A stretch of 64,000 bases of DNA from Pseudomonas putida (GCF_028682395.1 NZ_JANHLC010000009.1:1-64000), one strand, 5' to 3'; positions 38,573-47,505 are shown, numbered from the stretch's first letter. The notes: generated by a model not told the origin, from the letters alone. Program-made: numbers and translations.

Positions 38573-38601
38573 AAAAAAAAAAACGAACAGGCCAAAGCCT
38601 G
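38573..38601 (-). terminator. Second terminator beyond nagZ
   Basis: On the minus strand CAGGC-TTTG-GCCTG precedes a run of 11 T residues (38573-38583). It follows the first nagZ terminator and guards the converging helicase gene. Confidence 0.6.
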
Positions 38602-38621
38602 CTCGCCATTTTCACTGAGCG

Positions 38622-38643
38622 AAAAACCGGCGATCGTCGCCGG
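38622..38643 (-). terminator. Intrinsic terminator of nagZ
   Basis: On the minus strand CCGGCGA-CGA-TCGCCGG followed by TTTTT, directly after the nagZ stop codon at 38645-38647. Confidence 0.85.
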
Positions 38644-38644
38644 C

Positions 38645-39655
38645 TCAGTCAAGCAACTGGGCATCCTTCAGCGCGCCGATGGCCGCCAGCCAACGAGGCG
38701 CCTGGCGGTAGTCCGTGGAAGCGAATGCCTGGCCGCGCATGCGCGCGATCCGCGCGGACGGCGTGACCTTGAGCCGCTGCGCCGCACTCAGGGCCAGCTC
38801 TGCCGCCGCCCGGTCATTGCAGACCAGCCCCATATCGCAGCCGGCGGAGAGCGCGGCCTCGATCCGGCTGGCGGCGTCGCCGACCACATGGGCGCCGGCC
38901 ATGGACAGGTCATCACTGAAAATAACCCCATCAAACTGCAGCTCGCCGCGCAAGATGTCCTGCAACCAGCGTCGGGAGAAGCCGGCTGGCTGGCTGTCGA
39001 CCTGCGGATAGATCACATGGGCCGGCATGACCGCACCCAGTTGACGGCTCAGCCGGGCAAATGGCACCAGGTCATTGGCGCGAATGTCATCCAGGCTGCG
39101 CTCATCCACGGGAATCGCTACATGGGAGTCAGCCTCCGCCCAGCCATGGCCGGGAAAGTGCTTGCCGGTGGCCGCCATGCCAGCCGCGTTCATGCCGCGA
39201 ATAAACGCACCCGCCAGTTGCGCTGCCCGCTCGGGGTCGCCCTCGAAAGAACGGCTGCCGACCACGGCACTACGCTGGAAGTCCAGGTCCAACACCGGGG
39301 CAAAGCTCAGGTCCAGGCCAACCGCCAGGACTTCGGTCGCCATCAGCCAGCCGCATTGTTCGGCCAGGTACTCGGCATTGGGATTGTCAGCAATGGCCCG
39401 CATTGCCGGCAGACGCACAAAGCCCTGGCGCAAACGCTGGACCCGCCCACCCTCCTGGTCTACCGCCAGCAGCAGGTCCGGACGCACGGCGCGGATGGCC
39501 GCGCTCAACTCGCGAACCTGGCGCGGGTGTTCAATATTGCGGGCAAAAATAATCAACCCGCCCACTTGCGGCTGACGGAGCAGGTGGCGGTCTTCGGCCG
39601 TCAGCCAGGTACCGGCGACGTCCACCATCAAGGAGCCTTGCAAGGCTGAAGTCAT
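38645..39655 (-). CDS. nagZ: Beta-N-acetylglucosaminidase
   Basis: Glycoside hydrolase family 3 enzyme that removes GlcNAc from anhydro-muropeptides in cytoplasmic cell-wall recycling; its products induce AmpC beta-lactamase via AmpR in Pseudomonas. 336 residues, usual length. Seen: KHFPGHGWAEADSH (substrate-binding loop with the acid/base His) and the nucleophile Asp in IFSDDLSMAGAHV. The ATG at 39655 follows AAGGA. Downstream of psrA on the same strand. Confidence 0.96.
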   Translation of the reverse strand: MTSALQGSLMVDVAGTWLTAEDRHLLRQPQVGGLIIFARNIEHPRQVRELSAAIRAVRPDLLLAVDQEGGRVQRLRQGFVRLPAMRAIADNPNAEYLAEQCGWLMATEVLAVGLDLSFAPVLDLDFQRSAVVGSRSFEGDPERAAQLAGAFIRGMNAAGMAATGKHFPGHGWAEADSHVAIPVDERSLDDIRANDLVPFARLSRQLGAVMPAHVIYPQVDSQPAGFSRRWLQDILRGELQFDGVIFSDDLSMAGAHVVGDAASRIEAALSAGCDMGLVCNDRAAAELALSAAQRLKVTPSARIARMRGQAFASTDYRQAPRWLAAIGALKDAQLLD

Positions 39656-39867
39656 GGAAAATCCTTAAAGTAAGCGCGCACGGCGTTGCCACGGGCGAAA
39701 GGCAATAGCCCTCCCCAAAGGGCCAGGGCCCAGCGCATTGGGCAAGAAGAAAAACGCAAGACGGCTGTACACAGCGCCAGCGTGTGACCGCGAAAAAAGG
39801 CCAGCCAACACCGAGCGGGGAAAATACCGAATGGAATGGGTAAAGAAAGATTCAGCATGGGCCGCAA
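39652..39867 (-). CDS. Possible small hydrophobic protein coupled to nagZ (doubtful)
   Basis: A 71-codon frame (or 68 codons from an internal ATG) whose stop overlaps the nagZ start as ATGA. It encodes a basic, hydrophobic peptide with two weak membrane stretches (IPFGIFPARCWLAFF and RWALALWGGLLPF). It is the only candidate gene in the 248-base psrA-nagZ gap. No clear ribosome binding site and no family recognised; it may be non-coding. Confidence 0.25.
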   Translation of the reverse strand: MRPMLNLSLPIPFGIFPARCWLAFFRGHTLALCTAVLRFSSCPMRWALALWGGLLPFARGNAVRAYFKDFP

Positions 39868-39903
39868 GCTTAGCGGATCGCGGCCGCGGCGCCCAGCCGT
39901 GCG

Positions 39904-40611
39904 TCAGGCCTTGGCCAGCGCCGGAGTTGACTTGATACGTGGGCGCAACTGCGCGCTGGCCATGGCCGGATCGGTAACGCCCGACTCGGCCCGCATACCT
40001 GCGGCGAGGAACGGCACCATGAGGCGCATCACCTGCTCGATGGACGTATTGACGCCGAAATCGGTCTCGGCAATAGCGCGCAACGCCTTGATACCGGACA
40101 TGCTGAACGCCGCCGCACCCAGCATAAAATGCACGCGCCAGAACAATTCGATAGGGGGAATACGCGGAGCGGCATCGTTGACCAGCAACATGTACCGACG
40201 GAAAACCTTGCCGTACATGTCTTCCAGGTAACGCCGCAAGTGCCCCTGGCTCTGGCTGAATGCCAAGCCTAGCAGGCGCATGAAAATGGACAGATCGTTG
40301 CCGCTGCGTGGCTGCACCACCAAGGCTTGCTCAACCAGGATCTCCAGCAGTTCTTCCAGGCTGGGCTTGCTGTCGGGCTTGGCCTGGCGACGCTCCAGTT
40401 CGCGGTCCAGGCTGGTGCAGAATGGCCCCAGGAAGCGCGAGAACACCGCCTGAATAAGGGCCTTCTTCGAACCGAAGTGATAGTTCACCGCTGCCAGATT
40501 GACCCCCGCCTTGCTGGTGATCAAACGCAACGACGTCTCGGCAAAACCCTTCTCCGCGAACAGCTGTTCGGCGGCATCGAGAATGCGCTCTACGGTTTCC
40601 GACTGGGCCAT
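39904..40611 (-). CDS. psrA: TetR-family regulator PsrA
   Basis: A 235-residue TetR protein with HTH around residues 25-50 (SLRLITSKAGVNLAAVNYHF). In Pseudomonas PsrA senses long-chain fatty acids, represses itself and beta-oxidation genes and activates rpoS. The start at 40611 (MAQSETVERIL) is chosen over one 69 bases upstream because the upstream stretch carries the operators. Two perfect PsrA boxes lie in its promoter. The window also has fadBA, a known class of PsrA target. Confidence 0.95.
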   Translation of the reverse strand: MAQSETVERILDAAEQLFAEKGFAETSLRLITSKAGVNLAAVNYHFGSKKALIQAVFSRFLGPFCTSLDRELERRQAKPDSKPSLEELLEILVEQALVVQPRSGNDLSIFMRLLGLAFSQSQGHLRRYLEDMYGKVFRRYMLLVNDAAPRIPPIELFWRVHFMLGAAAFSMSGIKALRAIAETDFGVNTSIEQVMRLMVPFLAAGMRAESGVTDPAMASAQLRPRIKSTPALAKA

Positions 40612-40626
40612 GATTATTCCGCCTGA

Positions 40627-40653
40627 CAAACACTTGTTTGAAACATACGTTTC
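40627..40653 (-). promoter_or_regulatory. Two tandem PsrA operators
   Basis: CAAAC-ACTT-GTTTG (40627-40640) and GAAAC-ATAC-GTTTC (40640-40653) share one base; both fit the PsrA motif G/CAAAC-N2-4-GTTTG/C. They begin 16 bases upstream of the psrA start, as expected for autorepression. Confidence 0.85.
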
Positions 40654-40788
40654 AGCCCTGTCATTGTCAAGTCTGACCATCCGCTTCGCGGCCGTACGGT
40701 CAAGTATTTAAGCATACAACCCGGGGCCTGTAGCCAGCCTTCTCGCCCGTCTCGCGACGACCATTCGCCGCGCGACCCAAAAGGATGA

Positions 40789-40840
40789 TTGCCAAGGCCG
40801 ATTCACTGTATATAATCCCAGTCACTGTATAAAAAGACAG
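40789..40840 (+). promoter_or_regulatory. lexA promoter with two SOS boxes
   Basis: TTGCCA (40789-40794) and a consensus TATAAT (40811-40816) with 16-base spacing. SOS boxes CTG-N10-CAG occur at 40806-40821, covering the -10, and at 40825-40840, just downstream. LexA would therefore repress lexA and sulA. Confidence 0.92.
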
Positions 40841-40850
40841 AGCGATCGAG

Positions 40851-41459
40851 ATGCTAAAACTGACGCCACGCCAAGCAGAGATTCTGGCTTTCATCAAACG
40901 CTGCCTCGAAGACAACGGCTACCCGCCCACCCGTGCGGAAATCGCCCTCGAACTCGGCTTCAAGTCACCCAATGCCGCGGAAGAACACCTCAAGGCCCTG
41001 GCTCGCAAGGGCGCCATCGAGATGACTCCCGGCGCCTCGCGCGGCATTCGCATCCCCGGCTTCGAAGCCAAGGCTGACGAATCCACGCTGCCGATCATTG
41101 GTCGCGTCGCCGCAGGCGCTCCCATTCTGGCCCAGCAGCACGTCGAAGAGTCCTGCAACATCAACCCCTCCTTCTTCAATCCCCGGGCAGATTACCTGCT
41201 GCGCGTCCACGGGATGAGCATGAAGGATATCGGCATCTTCGATGGCGACCTGCTGGCCGTGCACACTTGCCGCGAAGCACGCAATGGCCAGATCGTGGTT
41301 GCGCGCATCGGTGACGAAGTCACGGTAAAGCGCTTCAAACGTGAAGGCAGCAAGGTCTGGCTAATTGCCGAGAACCCCGAGTTCGCCCCGATCGAGGTCG
41401 ACCTGAAAGACCAGGACCTGGTTATCGAAGGCTTGAGTGTCGGCGTCATTCGCCGCTAA
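40851..41459 (+). CDS. lexA: SOS repressor LexA
   Basis: A 202-residue repressor-protease. N-terminal HTH (YPPTRAEIALELGFKSPNAAEEHL), Ala-Gly cleavage site in GRVAAGAPIL near residue 84, catalytic Ser in VHGMSMKDIG and Lys in VTVKRFKRE. RecA-stimulated self-cleavage derepresses the SOS regulon. First gene of lexA-sulA, 10 bases before the sulA start. Confidence 0.98.
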   Translation: MLKLTPRQAEILAFIKRCLEDNGYPPTRAEIALELGFKSPNAAEEHLKALARKGAIEMTPGASRGIRIPGFEAKADESTLPIIGRVAAGAPILAQQHVEESCNINPSFFNPRADYLLRVHGMSMKDIGIFDGDLLAVHTCREARNGQIVVARIGDEVTVKRFKREGSKVWLIAENPEFAPIEVDLKDQDLVIEGLSVGVIRR

Positions 41460-41469
41460 AGGAGATGTC

Positions 41470-41943
41470 ATGCAGTTCCCCCAGGCACCCCAGCACGCCC
41501 AACTTCCGTTGTTCGAAGCCTTTATGGCTCAGCCCTTGGCACCAATCCTCAAAGAGGTCGTCGACTCGCCCTGGATTGCAGAACCTGAAGTCTTCAGCGA
41601 GCTATCGCTACGGGGTGCCACGGGGAACTGCCTGAGCCTGCTTGCGCCGATACTGCGCGAACTGAGCGAAGACCAGGGCGCGCGCTGGCTCACCCTGATT
41701 GCGCCTCCCACCAGCCTTACCCAGACCTGGTTACGCGAAGCCGGCCTGAATCGCGAACGCATCCTGCTACTGCACCCGAGCGGCAAACAGAGTGCTTTTC
41801 AGCTCACCTGCGAAGCACTGCGCCTGGGCCGCAGCCATACCGTGGTCAGCTGGATCAATCCCCTCAGCGCCTCGGCGCGCCAGCAACTGATTAGTGCCGC
41901 GAAGACAGGCGAAGGCCAGAGCCTGAACATTCGTTTGGGCTGA
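41470..41943 (+). CDS. sulA: SOS-induced cell division inhibitor SulA
   Basis: A 157-residue protein resembling Pseudomonas SulA, which binds FtsZ and blocks septation during DNA damage. The RecA-like fold is suggested by RWLTLIAPPTSLTQTWL and by SHTVVSWINPLSASARQQL. The ATG at 41470 follows GGAGATGTC. Transcribed with lexA from the SOS-boxed promoter. Confidence 0.92.
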   Translation: MQFPQAPQHAQLPLFEAFMAQPLAPILKEVVDSPWIAEPEVFSELSLRGATGNCLSLLAPILRELSEDQGARWLTLIAPPTSLTQTWLREAGLNRERILLLHPSGKQSAFQLTCEALRLGRSHTVVSWINPLSASARQQLISAAKTGEGQSLNIRLG

Positions 41944-41988
41944 TCGGTGTAAGCGTCAAGAAAAAATCTATCTGCGCGGCAAACGCAG

Positions 41989-42011
41989 GGCTTCTCCAGA
42001 ACAGAGAAGCC
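41989..42011 (+). terminator. Hairpin after sulA
   Basis: GGCTTCTC-CAGAACA-GAGAAGCC, 45 bases beyond the sulA stop; lacks a T-run. Confidence 0.45.
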
Positions 42012-42033
42012 ATCATGCAGAAATAAACGACAG

Positions 42034-42054
42034 TAAAAAAAGACCAACGGTCTT
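42034..42054 (-). terminator. Intrinsic terminator overlapping the stop codon of the 77-residue gene
   Basis: On the minus strand AAGACC-GTT-GGTCTT followed by TTTTTT; the first stem base pairs lie in the stop codon of the small gene (42053-42055). Confidence 0.8.
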
Positions 42055-42286
42055 AGTGGAGAACTCGAGGGCCGTCGTCTTTTTCGATTTCGCCCTCAAC
42101 CAAGCGCCCAGCCATCTGCACCCCCACGCTAAGCATGGCCTTGGCCACCTCGACGTGTTGCCCCTGCAAAAATGCTTTGGCATCTTCGGAAAAATCCAGC
42201 GTGACCAGAGAACCCTCGTCCTCAGCCCTGCGCAGCTCGATTCGGCCGTCAGGTAACTCGACAATTTCTAGAAAGGACGTTGGCAT
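42053..42286 (-). CDS. Conserved small acidic protein of unknown function
   Basis: A 77-residue protein beginning MPTSFLEIVELPDGRIELRR, with a strand-turn-strand pattern and a helical region AKAFLQGQHVEVAKAMLSVG. No signal peptide or Cys. I recognise it only as a kind of small conserved Pseudomonas protein often beside lexA/topA; function not assignable. It converges on sulA and has its own terminator. Confidence 0.75.
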   Translation of the reverse strand: MPTSFLEIVELPDGRIELRRAEDEGSLVTLDFSEDAKAFLQGQHVEVAKAMLSVGVQMAGRLVEGEIEKDDGPRVLH

Positions 42287-42450
42287 TAGGTCTGTTCTCC
42301 ACGAAAGGCGCGCATTATATCAGCCATCCATGTGAAATCGCTTGGGATGTACGACGGTTTCTTTGCAGACTGATGAACGACCGCTGTAGGGATATCTCAC
42401 ACGAATGAATGGGCGGCCGAGCGAGGGCTGACCGCCAGAGCATCCGATTC

Positions 42451-43005
42451 CTAGAAATTCGGCTTGTAGTCAAAACCTGCCGAGGCGACGGCATCAGAGA
42501 ACGGTGTAATAACCGCCTTCTTGTTGATCCAGCGATTAACCAGCGAGCCCGGGAACATCTGAACGAGGTTGTTGAATGCCTCCACACTGCCGTTGAAAAT
42601 CGTCACGGCAGCGCCGACGTTTTCCTGCTGCTCGACAATTTCTCGCATCAGGTTATTCACAATGCCAGCGGCTTTCAGGTCGGGGTAAGCTTCAAACGCT
42701 ATATTCACGCCACCAATCAGACCACGGGTTTGTGACTCGACATCCTTCAGCGCCTCGCCATTCGCGTCTTGCGGCAACCGACCAATTGCCGAGCGCAGCG
42801 CCACGACCTTCTGCAGGACATCGCTCTCATACTCCTTGAAGCTGCTGGCCTGTACCTCAAGCGCATCAAGCACCTTGGCCTTCTGCCGCTCATACACCAG
42901 CACATCTGACCAAGCCCGTTGAGCGCGGTTATGGCCCCTCACAATCTTGTTGTAATAGATCAGGGCAGTCACACCCACCACGATCAGGATAATGATCACT
43001 TCCAT
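42451..43005 (-). CDS. lemA: LemA-family membrane protein
   Basis: A 184-residue protein with one N-terminal membrane helix (IIILIVVGVTALIYY) and the LemA signature YNKIVRGHNRAQRAWSDV, followed by helical coiled segments. LemA proteins are widespread but poorly understood; some are linked to membrane or envelope functions. Its ATG is immediately after the stop of the preceding gene (TAAATG), so the two are tightly coupled. Confidence 0.92.
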   Translation of the reverse strand: MEVIIILIVVGVTALIYYNKIVRGHNRAQRAWSDVLVYERQKAKVLDALEVQASSFKEYESDVLQKVVALRSAIGRLPQDANGEALKDVESQTRGLIGGVNIAFEAYPDLKAAGIVNNLMREIVEQQENVGAAVTIFNGSVEAFNNLVQMFPGSLVNRWINKKAVITPFSDAVASAGFDYKPNF

Positions 43006-44043
43006 TTACTGCGACTCCTGGGTCCGTCGATTGTTTTTTGGGAGATTGAAATTATCATCATGCAATTCGGCCAGTTTATGGACCAACGCCAGCGCTGAAA
43101 ACAATCGCGGGAGGGCCACCCCCTGGGCGATCGAATCATAGAAAACTGCAGGTTCCTTAAGGCTTCCGTCGGCCTCACAATGCATCAAGTCCGCATTATC
43201 GAAACTTAAACAAAGCCTGCCATTGGCTGAAAATTCAAAGTTCGGCGACTTAAGTTCGTTCTGCATATGCAACAAGTGCAAGATGGTCGCGGGTTTAGAG
43301 AACTTGGCGCAGGCCATCTCACTGTCCCCTGTCAGCTTAAAGGCACGATTGAAGTCAACCGAGGTGCTGTCCCAGTCATACTCGCGATCTATCGATCCGC
43401 CACCATTGCCACGTACAGTCACATCCCTGACCCAAGCAAAGTCGACCACCAGGCTATAACGGTGATAGTGGTCGTAGACCTTTCGCGTTTTGGTGGTGCT
43501 GCCACCCTTTCCATCAGAGACTCGATAGGTTTCAGTACGCTCATCCACAAAGTGGAAGTGGCTATAGATAAAAGGGATGGCATGCGTATCACCTGGGTAA
43601 ACCCCTTGTACCAACTCGACGATATTGCGCTGATAAGTGCCTCGATTAAAATCGCGAAACTCACTCAGAAAATTTACCAGGGTGATCGGGGCAAGCCCCG
43701 TCATATCCTGCAAATCGTTGGTAAACAATGCACAATTGGCCAAGATTTTTGCGGACAGCGCCTCCAACAACCCACTGCGCTTACTTATTTTCCGCCAGCC
43801 GATAACAATCAGGATGATCCCTACCAGTACCAGAGGGATAAATAGAATGGCGGCCAGAAGAAATAGCACACCCAGCGTAATCAATACCTTGGGAGTGGTG
43901 TTATTGAACGCCAGCGGCGCACCAAAATCACGTACCTGGCCGATGACCTGAAGCAGGTCATGCGTTGACTCTGACTGATCGATGAGCGCATCAGAGTCTT
44001 CTATCAACGTCTGCAGACGCTTGTTATGTGAGTCCAATCCCAT
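43006..44043 (-). CDS. Membrane protein paired with LemA (possibly DUF3137)
   Basis: A 345-residue protein: an N-terminal helical region, two adjacent membrane helices (VLITLGVLFLLAAILFIPL and VGIILIVIGW, about 52-84), then a large soluble domain with FIYSHFHFVDERTE and a Gly-rich variable loop. It resembles proteins often encoded beside LemA and annotated DUF3137; I am not certain of the family. The pair may form one envelope complex. Base composition here is somewhat less GC-rich than in neighbours. Confidence 0.7.
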   Translation of the reverse strand: MGLDSHNKRLQTLIEDSDALIDQSESTHDLLQVIGQVRDFGAPLAFNNTTPKVLITLGVLFLLAAILFIPLVLVGIILIVIGWRKISKRSGLLEALSAKILANCALFTNDLQDMTGLAPITLVNFLSEFRDFNRGTYQRNIVELVQGVYPGDTHAIPFIYSHFHFVDERTETYRVSDGKGGSTTKTRKVYDHYHRYSLVVDFAWVRDVTVRGNGGGSIDREYDWDSTSVDFNRAFKLTGDSEMACAKFSKPATILHLLHMQNELKSPNFEFSANGRLCLSFDNADLMHCEADGSLKEPAVFYDSIAQGVALPRLFSALALVHKLAELHDDNFNLPKNNRRTQESQ

Positions 44044-44093
44044 ACCGCTTCCTTACGCCTACCAGTCACTCACCACACAGCATCAATTGGGGC

Positions 44094-44615
44094 TCAGCAC
44101 TCACTAAGGCCCTCTCGAAAACGCAGAGCCAGGCTCTTCAGGTTCTGGCGCCAGCTTTCCAATTCTTCGCCACTCAATGGAACAGGCGACTCTTCATCCA
44201 GGCTAACCGCCACGATCAACGGCTGAGTGACATCACCCTTGACCTTTCTGGGTGCCTGCGGCGGCTGGTAGAGCGCAGCATGGGCGCTGATCAATTGGGC
44301 CAGCCAGGTATTCGGCTGCTGCGCCAACTCCACCAACTCGGCCATTTCCGGGATGGCAATCGCTTCCAGCACCTCACGCGTCAGCAACATCTCGGCGCGC
44401 GGCGCATTGGCCTGGGGCAATCGGTAGAAGCCCGCGATCTCATGGCAGAGCCCAAGCAAAGCGCCATATAGATGGAACAGCGCCGCCTCACGCTCGGCCT
44501 GAACCAGCGCCAGGGCGTTCATGGCGCGACTCTGCTCGGCCTTGCCCAGCGCTTCGAGGGCGAGGCCTGCATAGAACATTTTCTGATTGGTACGGGTATA
44601 GAGTTCGTGAGCCAT
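44094..44615 (-). CDS. DUF6586-like conserved Pseudomonas protein
   Basis: A 173-residue soluble, mainly helical protein (MAHELYTRTNQKMFYAGLAL...). The ATG at 44615 is preferred over one 9 bases earlier. It fits a family seen near topA in Pseudomonas, with unknown function. It lies between topA and the LemA pair on the same strand, 50 bases before the next start, so it may head their transcript. Confidence 0.7.
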   Translation of the reverse strand: MAHELYTRTNQKMFYAGLALEALGKAEQSRAMNALALVQAEREAALFHLYGALLGLCHEIAGFYRLPQANAPRAEMLLTREVLEAIAIPEMAELVELAQQPNTWLAQLISAHAALYQPPQAPRKVKGDVTQPLIVAVSLDEESPVPLSGEELESWRQNLKSLALRFREGLSEC

Positions 44616-44703
44616 AAACGGCACGCTCCACTGACTAAAGAAGGATCACGGCAGGCCGCACAGTTTCAAGGAACCGAGGATCCTACCGCAAGCCAAAACG
44701 ACA

Positions 44704-44739
44704 AAGGCCGGATGAAAACATGCGTTCTCATCCGGCCTT
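44704..44739 (-). terminator. Terminator of topA
   Basis: 12-bp perfect arms AAGGCCGGATGA / TCATCCGGCCTT around 12 bases, 40 bases beyond the topA stop. The lower-strand stem ends in TTTG, a weak T-run. Confidence 0.65.
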
Positions 44740-44778
44740 CTCACGTGTGCATCAGCGTTTCAAGCGAAACACGGCGCC

Positions 44779-47391
44779 TCAGCGCTTGTCTTCAACCACC
44801 CACTTGCCGCCCGTGTAGAACGCGCGCCAGCCGGTAGGCTTGCCATCGACTTCGGTCTGGACGTACTGCTCCTTGGTCTTGCGGCTGTAACGGATCACGG
44901 CCGGGCGACCGTCCGGGTCCTTCTGCGGCGCTTCACAAAGGAAATGGTACTTGGGATCGATCTCATCCTTGTGCGGCACGATTTCGAGCACCAGCGGCGC
45001 TCGGGTCTCGCGGTTTTTCGGGAACTGGCTGGCAGCCAAGAACAGGCCCGAAGCACCGTCGCGCAGGATATAAGTATCGTTGACCTTCTCGCACTTGAGC
45101 TCCGGCATCTTCACCGGATCCATCTTCGGCGGCGCGGCCTCACCACTCTTGAGCAGCTTGCGAGTGTTCTTGCAGGTCGCGTTGGTGCACCCGAAGAACT
45201 TGCCGAAGCGACCGGTCTTGAGCTGCATTTCACTGCCGCACTTGTCGCATTCCAGGCTCGGACCTTCGTAGCCCTTGATCCGGTAGCTGCCTTCCTCGAT
45301 TTCATAGCCCGCACAATCCGGATTGTTACCGCAGATATGCAGCTTGCGCTTCTCGTCGAGCAGGTAAGCGTCCATCGCCGTGCTGCAGATCGGGCAGCGA
45401 TGCTTGCCACGCAACACCAGGGACTCCGACTCACCCTCGTCATCCGCGGCGATCTCATCGCCCGGCACCAGGTTGACCGTGGCTTTGCACCGCTCTTTAG
45501 GCGGCAGGCTGTAGCCCGAGCATCCCAGGAACACACCGGTGGACGCGGTACGAATCTGCATCGGCCGACCGCATTCGCGGCACGGGATGTCGGTCATCAC
45601 CGGCTGGTTAGCACGCATGCCGTTCTCGGCACCCTCGGCCAGTTCCAGCTTCTTGCGAAAATCGCTGTAGAACTCGTCGAGCACGTTTTTCCAATCACGC
45701 TCGCCCTGGGCCACGTCATCCAGGTTCTCTTCCATGGCGGCGGTAAAGCCGTAGTCCATCAGGTTGGAGAAGCTTTCCGACAAGCGCTCGGTAACGATAT
45801 CGCCCATCTTTTCCGAATAGAAACGACGGTTGTGCAGCGTCACATAGCCCCGGTCCTGGATGGTCGAAATAATCGCCGCATAGGTCGATGGACGACCGAT
45901 ACCGCGTTTTTCCATTTCCTTGACCAAGCTGGCTTCGGAGTAGCGCGGTGGCGGCTTGGTGAAATGCTGGCTCGGATCGAGCTTGATCAGCTTCATCGCA
46001 TCGCCCTGCGCCATATCCGGCAGCACGTCGTCATCGCCCGGCTTGGTGATTTGCGGCATGACACGGGTGTAGCCGTCGAACTTGAGGATACGGCCCTTGG
46101 CGCGCAGCTCGAAGCCCCCTGCGGCCACTGTGACGGTGGTCGACAGGTATTGGGCCGGCAGCATCTGGCAAGCGACGAACTGACGCCAGATCAGCTCGTA
46201 GAGACGCTCAGCGTCACGTTCCATGCCCGACAGCTTGCTCGGATCAGTATTGACATCAGAAGGACGAATCGCTTCGTGCGCCTCCTGGGCACCTTCCTTG
46301 CTGCTGTAGACGTTGGGCTTCTCCGGCAGGTACTTGCCGCCGAACTCGTCCTCGATATAGGTCCGCGCCATTGTCACGGCATCAGCCGAGAGGTTGGTGG
46401 AGTCGGTACGCATATAGGTGATGTAGCCCGCTTCGTACAAGCGCTGCGCCATCATCATGGTTTTCTTCACGCCGAAGCCCAGGCGATTGCTGGCAGCCTG
46501 TTGCAGGGTCGAGGTGATAAAAGGTGCCGACGGCTTGCTGCTGGTCGGCTTGTCTTCGCGCTTGGCGATGGTGTAGCTGGAAGCCTTGAGCTTCTCCAGC
46601 GCCGCCATGGCCTGGGCTTCGTTAAGCGGCTTGAATGCCTCACCGTTTTCCCGGGCGACCTCAAAGCGAACCTGAGCACCCTTGGTGGTCCCCAGATCGG
46701 CATGAACTTCCCAGTATTCTTCGGGGTTGAATGCACGAATCTCGCGCTCACGCTCCGCCACCAACTTGACCGCTACCGATTGCACGCGACCGGCGGACAA
46801 CCCACGGGCGATTTTCGCCCAGAGCAGCGGCGAAACCATGTAGCCCACGACCCGATCAAGAAAACGCCTGGCCTGCTGGGCGTTGACACGATTGATATCC
46901 AGCTCGCCCGGCTTGGAGAAGGCTTCCTGAATGGCTTTCTTGGTGATTTCGTTGAACACCACGCGCTTGTAGCGGCTGTCATCGCCACCGATGGCTTCGC
47001 GCAGGTGCCAGGCAATGGCTTCCCCTTCGCGGTCCAAGTCCGTCGCGAGATAGATGGTGTCGGCATCTTTGGCGAGCCGGCGCAGCTCTTCGATGACCTT
47101 TTCCTTGCCAGGCAGGATCTCGTACTTGGCCTTCCAGCCATGTTCGGGATCGACGCCCATGCGCGAAACCAGCTGCTTGCGCGCTTTCTCTTTCGGCGAC
47201 AGGGCCGGCGCTTCGCCCGCAGCGGCCTTGCCGCGCTTGGCAGCAGGTTCTTTGCTGGCGCTAGCCGAACCGCTGGTGGGCAGGTCTCGGATATGGCCGA
47301 TACTCGACTTCACCACGTATTGGTTGCCCAGATACTTGTTGATGGTCTTGGCCTTAGCCGGGGATTCCACAATGACCAGCGATTTGCCCAT
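44779..47391 (-). CDS. topA: DNA topoisomerase I (type IA)
   Basis: Relaxes negative supercoils behind transcription and replication. 870 residues. Toprim domain VIVESPAKAKTINKYLG with DLDREGEAIAWH; catalytic Tyr in YITYMRTDSTNLS; at the C-terminus three topoisomerase zinc fingers (CRECG...; CPICS...; CDKCG...GCTNATC) followed by a basic tail. An Ala/Ser/Lys-rich insert near residues 42-72 within the Toprim domain is not in E. coli and is common in Pseudomonas. Confidence 0.98.
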   Translation of the reverse strand: MGKSLVIVESPAKAKTINKYLGNQYVVKSSIGHIRDLPTSGSASASKEPAAKRGKAAAGEAPALSPKEKARKQLVSRMGVDPEHGWKAKYEILPGKEKVIEELRRLAKDADTIYLATDLDREGEAIAWHLREAIGGDDSRYKRVVFNEITKKAIQEAFSKPGELDINRVNAQQARRFLDRVVGYMVSPLLWAKIARGLSAGRVQSVAVKLVAEREREIRAFNPEEYWEVHADLGTTKGAQVRFEVARENGEAFKPLNEAQAMAALEKLKASSYTIAKREDKPTSSKPSAPFITSTLQQAASNRLGFGVKKTMMMAQRLYEAGYITYMRTDSTNLSADAVTMARTYIEDEFGGKYLPEKPNVYSSKEGAQEAHEAIRPSDVNTDPSKLSGMERDAERLYELIWRQFVACQMLPAQYLSTTVTVAAGGFELRAKGRILKFDGYTRVMPQITKPGDDDVLPDMAQGDAMKLIKLDPSQHFTKPPPRYSEASLVKEMEKRGIGRPSTYAAIISTIQDRGYVTLHNRRFYSEKMGDIVTERLSESFSNLMDYGFTAAMEENLDDVAQGERDWKNVLDEFYSDFRKKLELAEGAENGMRANQPVMTDIPCRECGRPMQIRTASTGVFLGCSGYSLPPKERCKATVNLVPGDEIAADDEGESESLVLRGKHRCPICSTAMDAYLLDEKRKLHICGNNPDCAGYEIEEGSYRIKGYEGPSLECDKCGSEMQLKTGRFGKFFGCTNATCKNTRKLLKSGEAAPPKMDPVKMPELKCEKVNDTYILRDGASGLFLAASQFPKNRETRAPLVLEIVPHKDEIDPKYHFLCEAPQKDPDGRPAVIRYSRKTKEQYVQTEVDGKPTGWRAFYTGGKWVVEDKR

Positions 47392-47505
47392 GGATCAGAA
47401 AATTCCTGAATTCTAGAAGTGAAAGGCGGTTGGCGCCTGACGCGGCACCGCTATATATAGTGGCTACAAGGTGAGGTCAAGCGCAGGGTTCCACGCGACC
47501 AGCGC

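Noticed and set aside
35772..38615. A 947-codon minus-strand frame opposite the Snf2 helicase
   Set aside because: Exact antisense of a gene with intact helicase motifs; composition typical of a shadow.
44944..47409. An 821-codon plus-strand frame opposite topA
   Set aside because: Antisense of topA; no recognisable motif and no supporting start context.
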